The notes under the pieces are model-generated. The model did not search any database and was not told the DNA's origin. It saw only the letters and a list, made by a program, of their open reading frames with translations. Below are positions 59,552-64,000 of a stretch of DNA of 64,000 bases, piece after piece (the stretch's first letter is position 1; the number at the start of each line of letters is the position of its first letter). This DNA comes from Chryseobacterium angstadtii. GTDB taxonomy: Bacteria; Bacteroidota; Bacteroidia; Flavobacteriales; Weeksellaceae. Both the position numbers and the translations under genes were made by a program. The stretch covers positions 496,001-560,000 of the forward strand of contig NZ_LFND01000002.1 in NCBI RefSeq assembly GCF_001045465.1. The letters run 5' to 3'.

Positions 59552-62500
59552 ATGTTAAAACAATTTATAGAAAGACCGGTACTTTCAACGGTCATCTCCA
59601 TTATATTGCTATTGCTGGGAGCACTATCGGTTTTTAATCTGCCGATCACGCTGTTTCCGGATATTGCTCCTCCAAGTGTTCAGGTAACCGCATTTTATCC
59701 GGGAGCGAACGCCGAAGTAGTGGCAAGATCAGTAGCCACGCCTATTGAAGAGGCGGTAAACGGAGTTGAGAACATGACTTACATGACCTCCAACTCCAGT
59801 AACGACGGTACTATGACACTGAGCGTGTTTTTCAAACAGGGGTCAGATCCTGATAATGCGGCCGTAAACGTTCAGAACCGTGTATCAAAAGCTATGAGTC
59901 AGCTTCCTCAGGAGGTGGTTCAGGCCGGAATCTCCACCCAAAAGGTTCAGAACAGTATGATCATGTTCATGGGATTATCCAGTGAAGATCCTAAACAATA
60001 CGACGAGCTGTTCCTTCAAAACTACCTGAAAATCAATATTATCCCTCAGATACAGCGTATTCCGGGAGTAGCGCAGGCGCAGGTTTTCGGAACCATGGAT
60101 TATTCGATGAGAATATGGTTGAAACCGGACCGTTTGGCAGCCAATAATCTTTCTCCACAGGAAGTGATGGCCGCGATCAAAGATCACAATCTTGAAGCAG
60201 CTCCGGGACGTCTTGGGCAGGGAAGTAAGGAAACTTACGAATATATTTTAAAGTATAAAGGTAAATTAAACCAAAACGGAGACTATGAAAACATTGCTAT
60301 TAAAGCCAATAATGACGGTTCGTTTTTAAGATTAAAAGATGTAGCAAGAGTAGAATTCGGTTCCTATACCTATACGGCAACCAACAGAGTAGACGGTAAG
60401 CCGGTAGCAGGTTTCGCTATCCTGCAGACTGCGGGTTCCAATGCCAACGACATTCTTACTGAAATTGAAAAGCAGGTAGATCAGTTTTCCACCACGCTTC
60501 CGAAAGGAGTGAAACCTATCATTATGTACAACTCCAAAGACTTCCTGGATGCCTCTATTCATCAGGTAGTAGAAACTTTGGTAATTGCATTTATCCTTGT
60601 ATTTATTGTCGTATATATTTTCCTTCAGGATTTCAGATCTACATTAATTCCGGCCATTGCCGTTCCGGTTGCCATTATTGGTACTTTCTTCTTCCTGCAG
60701 CTGTTTGGTTTCAGTATCAATATGTTGACATTGTTCGCATTGGTACTCGCCATCGGTATTGTAGTGGATGATGCTATTGTAGTGGTAGAAGCCGTCCATT
60801 CCAAAATGGAGCACACCGGAATGCCGGTAGAACAGGCTACGACGAATTCCATGAGTGAAATTTCCGGAGCCATTATCTCCATTACTTTGGTGATGTGTGC
60901 CGTATTTATTCCGGTTGGATTTATGCAGGGGCCTGCAGGGGTTTTCTACAGACAGTTTGCTTTTACTTTGGTAATTGCGATTATGATCTCGGCGGTAAAT
61001 GCCTTAACATTGAGTCCTGCTTTATGTGCTTTATTTCTTAATGATCCTCAGGGAGAACATGGAGAGCACGGTCAGAAAACAGGTTTTGGAGCGAGATTTT
61101 TCAACGCTTTCAATGTAGCCTTTAATAATATGACCCGAAAATATATCTACAGCCTTAAATTTTTAATCAAAAATAAATGGGTAGCTGTAGGAGGTCTTGC
61201 ATTGATCGTTGCAGCAAGTATTTTCTTAATTAAAAAAGCACCTACAGGATTTATTCCGACAGAAGACCAGGGATTTGTTTTGTATGCAGTGAATACGCCT
61301 CCGGGAAGTTCATTGGAAAGAACCAACAGAGCAACAGAACAGATTGACAAAATCGTAAATGCTGAAAAAGCAAAAAACCACCTTTGGGTAGCAGACGGGA
61401 TGAACTTCATCAGTAATGCCAACGCTTCTCCATATTCTGCAGGTTTCATTAAACTTAAAGACTATAAAGACCGTGGTGAAATGAAAGATCCGGATCAGAT
61501 TGCAGCGGCATTGACAGGAAAGGTATCACAGGTGAAAGATGCCAATGCATTCTTCTTCAACTTCCCTACAGTACAGGGATTTGGTAACGTTTCCGGTTTC
61601 GAATTTATGCTTCAGGATAAAACCAACGGCTCTTTTGAACAATTGGGAACAACTACCCAGGCCTTTATCGGAGAATTAATGAAACGTCCGGAAATTGCAT
61701 TCGCTTTTACCACGTATGCCGCCGGAAATCCACAATACACCATTGATGTGGATGCAGATAAAGCCAATCAGCTGGGAGTTTCGGTAACAGAACTGATGCA
61801 GACTATGCAGATTTATTACGGAAGTAGCTTTGTATCGGATTTCAACAGATTCGGGAAATATTACAGAGTGATGGCACAGGCAGACGTTCCTTACCGTACG
61901 GACGCCAACTCTCTGGAAGGAATTTATGTTAAAAATAATTTAGGCGAAATGGTTCCTGTAAAGACCTTAGTGACTTTAAAAAGAACATTCGGACCTGAAA
62001 CGGTGACCAGAAATAACCTGTTCAACGCCGTAACCATTAACGGAACTCCAAAACCGGGATACAGTACCGGAGATGCCATTAAAGCAGTAGAAGAAGTGGC
62101 TCAGAAATCACTTCCGAGAGGTTTCGGTTATGAATGGACAGGAATTACCCGTGAGGAAATCAAAACCGGAGGCCAGACTGCCTTTGTCTTCCTTCTGAGT
62201 ATACTATTTGTGTATTTCTTATTGGCAGCTCAGTACGAAAGCTATATTCTTCCTTTTGCCGTTATTCTTACGGTTCCTACAGGGATTTTCGGGGTATTTG
62301 CTTTCACGGGATTAGCCGGAATCGACAATAATATTTATGTTCAGGTAGGTCTGATCATGCTTGTCGGGCTCCTCGCGAAAAACGCAATTTTGATTGTAGA
62401 GTTTGCTGTTCAGAGAAGAAAAGCAGGAAAAACATTGATTGAATCTGCACTTCAGGCTTCAAGACTTCGTTTAAGACCTATCTTGATGACCTCATTCGCC

Positions 62501-62734
62501 TTCATCATTGGTATGCTTCCATTAGTCTGGACACAGGGTGCTGCTGCAAAAGGGAATCATTCCATCGGGATCAGTACGGTAGGAGGAATGTTTACTGGAG
62601 TGGTATTCGGGATCTTCATTATTCCGGTAATGTATGTGATTTTCCAGTATCTGCATGAAAAAATGCCAAGCAGAAAAAAGAAAAGGCTTCTGAAAAAACA
62701 ACAGGAAGAACTTTTGGCAGCTGCTCATTCATAA
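59552..62734 (+). CDS. HAE1-family RND multidrug efflux pump (AcrB type)
   Basis: 1060 aa, 12 transmembrane helices. N-terminus MLKQFIERPVLSTVISIILL. TM4 proton relay Asp406-Asp407 in IGIVVDDAIVVVEAV and TM10 Lys in the LLAKNAILIVEFAV segment. The periplasmic domain has the GFIPTEDQGF turn typical of AcrB-type pumps. Substrates would be hydrophobic drugs or dyes; specificity unknown. Distinct from the metal pump at 4992, which has the DFG motif. Confidence 0.95.
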   Translation: MLKQFIERPVLSTVISIILLLLGALSVFNLPITLFPDIAPPSVQVTAFYPGANAEVVARSVATPIEEAVNGVENMTYMTSNSSNDGTMTLSVFFKQGSDPDNAAVNVQNRVSKAMSQLPQEVVQAGISTQKVQNSMIMFMGLSSEDPKQYDELFLQNYLKINIIPQIQRIPGVAQAQVFGTMDYSMRIWLKPDRLAANNLSPQEVMAAIKDHNLEAAPGRLGQGSKETYEYILKYKGKLNQNGDYENIAIKANNDGSFLRLKDVARVEFGSYTYTATNRVDGKPVAGFAILQTAGSNANDILTEIEKQVDQFSTTLPKGVKPIIMYNSKDFLDASIHQVVETLVIAFILVFIVVYIFLQDFRSTLIPAIAVPVAIIGTFFFLQLFGFSINMLTLFALVLAIGIVVDDAIVVVEAVHSKMEHTGMPVEQATTNSMSEISGAIISITLVMCAVFIPVGFMQGPAGVFYRQFAFTLVIAIMISAVNALTLSPALCALFLNDPQGEHGEHGQKTGFGARFFNAFNVAFNNMTRKYIYSLKFLIKNKWVAVGGLALIVAASIFLIKKAPTGFIPTEDQGFVLYAVNTPPGSSLERTNRATEQIDKIVNAEKAKNHLWVADGMNFISNANASPYSAGFIKLKDYKDRGEMKDPDQIAAALTGKVSQVKDANAFFFNFPTVQGFGNVSGFEFMLQDKTNGSFEQLGTTTQAFIGELMKRPEIAFAFTTYAAGNPQYTIDVDADKANQLGVSVTELMQTMQIYYGSSFVSDFNRFGKYYRVMAQADVPYRTDANSLEGIYVKNNLGEMVPVKTLVTLKRTFGPETVTRNNLFNAVTINGTPKPGYSTGDAIKAVEEVAQKSLPRGFGYEWTGITREEIKTGGQTAFVFLLSILFVYFLLAAQYESYILPFAVILTVPTGIFGVFAFTGLAGIDNNIYVQVGLIMLVGLLAKNAILIVEFAVQRRKAGKTLIESALQASRLRLRPILMTSFAFIIGMLPLVWTQGAAAKGNHSIGISTVGGMFTGVVFGIFIIPVMYVIFQYLHEKMPSRKKKRLLKKQQEELLAAAHS

Positions 62735-62997
62735 ATAAAATGATGTACAAAACTTTGAGAATATAAAAATAAATTTCTGTGAACCATTAAGATATTATTA
62801 AGCTGTTAAGAATAATAAGGTAAGCTCCGTTTGAGGCATTACAGTCTTAAAAATCTATTGATTTTCCTTAACTAAACTTCATTTCCTCAATAAGCTAAAT
62901 GGTTTAAAAAGTAAAGTGTTTCTCCTACTAAAGACCTCTTTGCCGATCAACTTCTCAAAGTTTTTGTACTCAATTAAAAATGTATTCAAAAAAAATC
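62735..62997. other. AT-rich spacer before the channel gene
   Basis: 263 nt without a clear promoter, operator or repeat. An in-frame ATG at 62980 could extend the next gene by six codons. Confidence 0.4.
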
Positions 62998-64000
62998 ATG
63001 AAAAGAATAAAGAATATTTTTCTAACTTTTATATTGGCTGTGGCCTCGGTTTCGTGTGTGTCTAAACTGGCATACACGGAGCCGGACCTTCAGCTTCCGG
63101 AAAAATTCCAGTATACCGCTACTGCTGATACCGCCAGCATTGCCAATCTGGAATGGAAACAGTTTTTCAGCGACCCTATTCTACAGGGCCTGATTGAAAA
63201 AGGAATAAAAAACAACTACGATCTGCAAATTGCACTAAAACAGGTAGCTTCGTCACAGGAAAAGCTTAAACAGGCTAAATATCTTCAATATCCTGATGTA
63301 GGTTTCGGTGTTTCGGCACAAATTTCAAAACCATCCAAAAACAGCATGAACGGGCAGAGCTTAAATTTATTTTTAGGGCAGAGCCATGTTGAAGATTATA
63401 ATGCCGCTTTCAATCTTTCATGGGAAGCTGATATCTGGGGGAAAATTAAAAACCAGCAGGAAGTTTCAAGAATGCAGTACCTGCAGACTTATGAGGCAAC
63501 AAAAGCGGTTCAGACACAGGTTGTGGCAGCAATTGCTCAGGGATATTATAATCTTTTAATGCTTGATAAGCAGATTCAGATTGCAAAATCAAATTTGGAA
63601 CTGAGCACCAATACCCTTTCCATTACAGAGAAAATGTGGCAAAGCGGCGATACAACTTCTCTTGGAGTTCAGCAGGCTACAGCGCAGAAACAGTCTACAG
63701 AATTGCTGATTACCCAATTGGAACAGAATATCGCGATCCAGGAAAATGCACTGAGCATTCTTGTAGGTGAGAATCCTACTAAAATCAGCAGAACGATTGA
63801 AATGTCTGACACTTCTCTTCCACAGGATATTTCAGCCGGGCTTCCGGCAGCTATGGTAAGCCGTCGTCCCGATGTTCGTCAGCAGGAACTTGTTCTGTTA
63901 GAATCCAATTCAATGGTAGGAATTGCTCAGGCTAATATGTATCCTGCATTAAAAATAACAGCCAATGGAGGAGTCAATTCATTTAAAATTGATAACTGGT
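62998..64000 (+). CDS. TolC/NodT-family outer-membrane efflux lipoprotein, partial
   Basis: Open from ATG 62998 to the right edge (334 codons seen, C-terminus missing). Signal ending VASVSC shows a lipidated channel. Long helices with NYDLQIALKQVASSQEKLKQ, AAFNLSWEADIWGKIKNQ and VSRRPDVRQQELVLLESN are typical of NodT/OprM-type channels. Third component of the multidrug efflux system. Confidence 0.9.
   Translation, partial: MKRIKNIFLTFILAVASVSCVSKLAYTEPDLQLPEKFQYTATADTASIANLEWKQFFSDPILQGLIEKGIKNNYDLQIALKQVASSQEKLKQAKYLQYPDVGFGVSAQISKPSKNSMNGQSLNLFLGQSHVEDYNAAFNLSWEADIWGKIKNQQEVSRMQYLQTYEATKAVQTQVVAAIAQGYYNLLMLDKQIQIAKSNLELSTNTLSITEKMWQSGDTTSLGVQQATAQKQSTELLITQLEQNIAIQENALSILVGENPTKISRTIEMSDTSLPQDISAGLPAAMVSRRPDVRQQELVLLESNSMVGIAQANMYPALKITANGGVNSFKIDNW

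Noticed and set aside
1-64000. tRNA, rRNA, IS elements, integrases or prophage genes
   Set aside because: Looked for by cloverleaf-like strings, transposase motifs and phage structural genes; none could be supported.

Overview
The window reads as chromosome of a Bacteroidota, most likely family Weeksellaceae and Chryseobacterium-like. The grounds are low-GC DNA, TAnnTTTG-type -7 boxes instead of sigma70 promoters, two type IX secretion (T9SS) cargo proteins with C-terminal sorting domains, a T9SS plug-family protein, the Bacteroidota-specific small ribosomal protein of the DUF4295 (bL38) family beside L28 and L33, and many lipoproteins. The genus is inferred from gene style only. No rRNA, tRNA, CRISPR array, insertion sequence or prophage was seen.

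Layout. 1-9.4 kb: a partial YiiX-like lipoprotein (reverse, cut by the left edge), then a two-component system, an MgtC-family protein and a complete heavy-metal RND efflux system (adaptor, pump, TolC-like channel). 9.4-12.3 kb: a DUF1801 protein and a T9SS cargo protein. 12.3-20 kb: aminotransferase, lipoprotein, murB, an unknown protein, proC, a VanZ-like protein, an APCDD1-like protein beside a SnoaL-like protein under an apparent HxlR regulator, and lnt. 20-28.2 kb: a second T9SS cargo protein, rpmB-rpmG-bL38, an exported PqqB-like metallo-hydrolase, an exported RidA protein, ftsY, a GlsB-type membrane protein, sppA and folK. 28.2-32.6 kb: three tandem outer-membrane barrel paralogues of OmpA type. 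The first lacks the OmpA domain and the second is frameshifted exactly at an A AAA AAG slippery heptamer. 32.6-39.4 kb: recQ, fmt, a Crp-type regulator, a RibBA protein with a degenerate cyclohydrolase half, a luciferase-like monooxygenase and an orphan 79-aa gene. 39.4-49 kb: a decayed copy of a helicase 3' end, an astacin lipoprotein, the intact Pif1-like helicase, a lipoprotein, gamma-carbonic anhydrase, a Nfu protein with a doubled N-domain, hemH, the T9SS plug-like protein and a glyoxalase-II-like hydrolase. 49-56.3 kb: a LuxR-type regulator and a trehalose locus (TonB receptor, GH37 trehalase, MFS transporter, divergent AraC regulator). 56.5-64 kb: a thioredoxin-like protein, then a TetR regulator and a multidrug RND system (adaptor, AcrB-type pump, channel cut by the right edge), with four near-identical palindromic operators around tetR and the pump promoter.

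Most genes are ordinary housekeeping or envelope functions. The points most worth a second look are the frameshifted OmpA copy, the mosaic heptamer-repeat elements that flank fmt and the carbonic anhydrase/nfu pair as inward-facing inverted pairs, the helicase 3'-end remnant separated from the intact gene by the astacin gene, the bacterial APCDD1-like domain, the RibBA variant without its zinc cysteines, and the SusCD-free trehalose locus.
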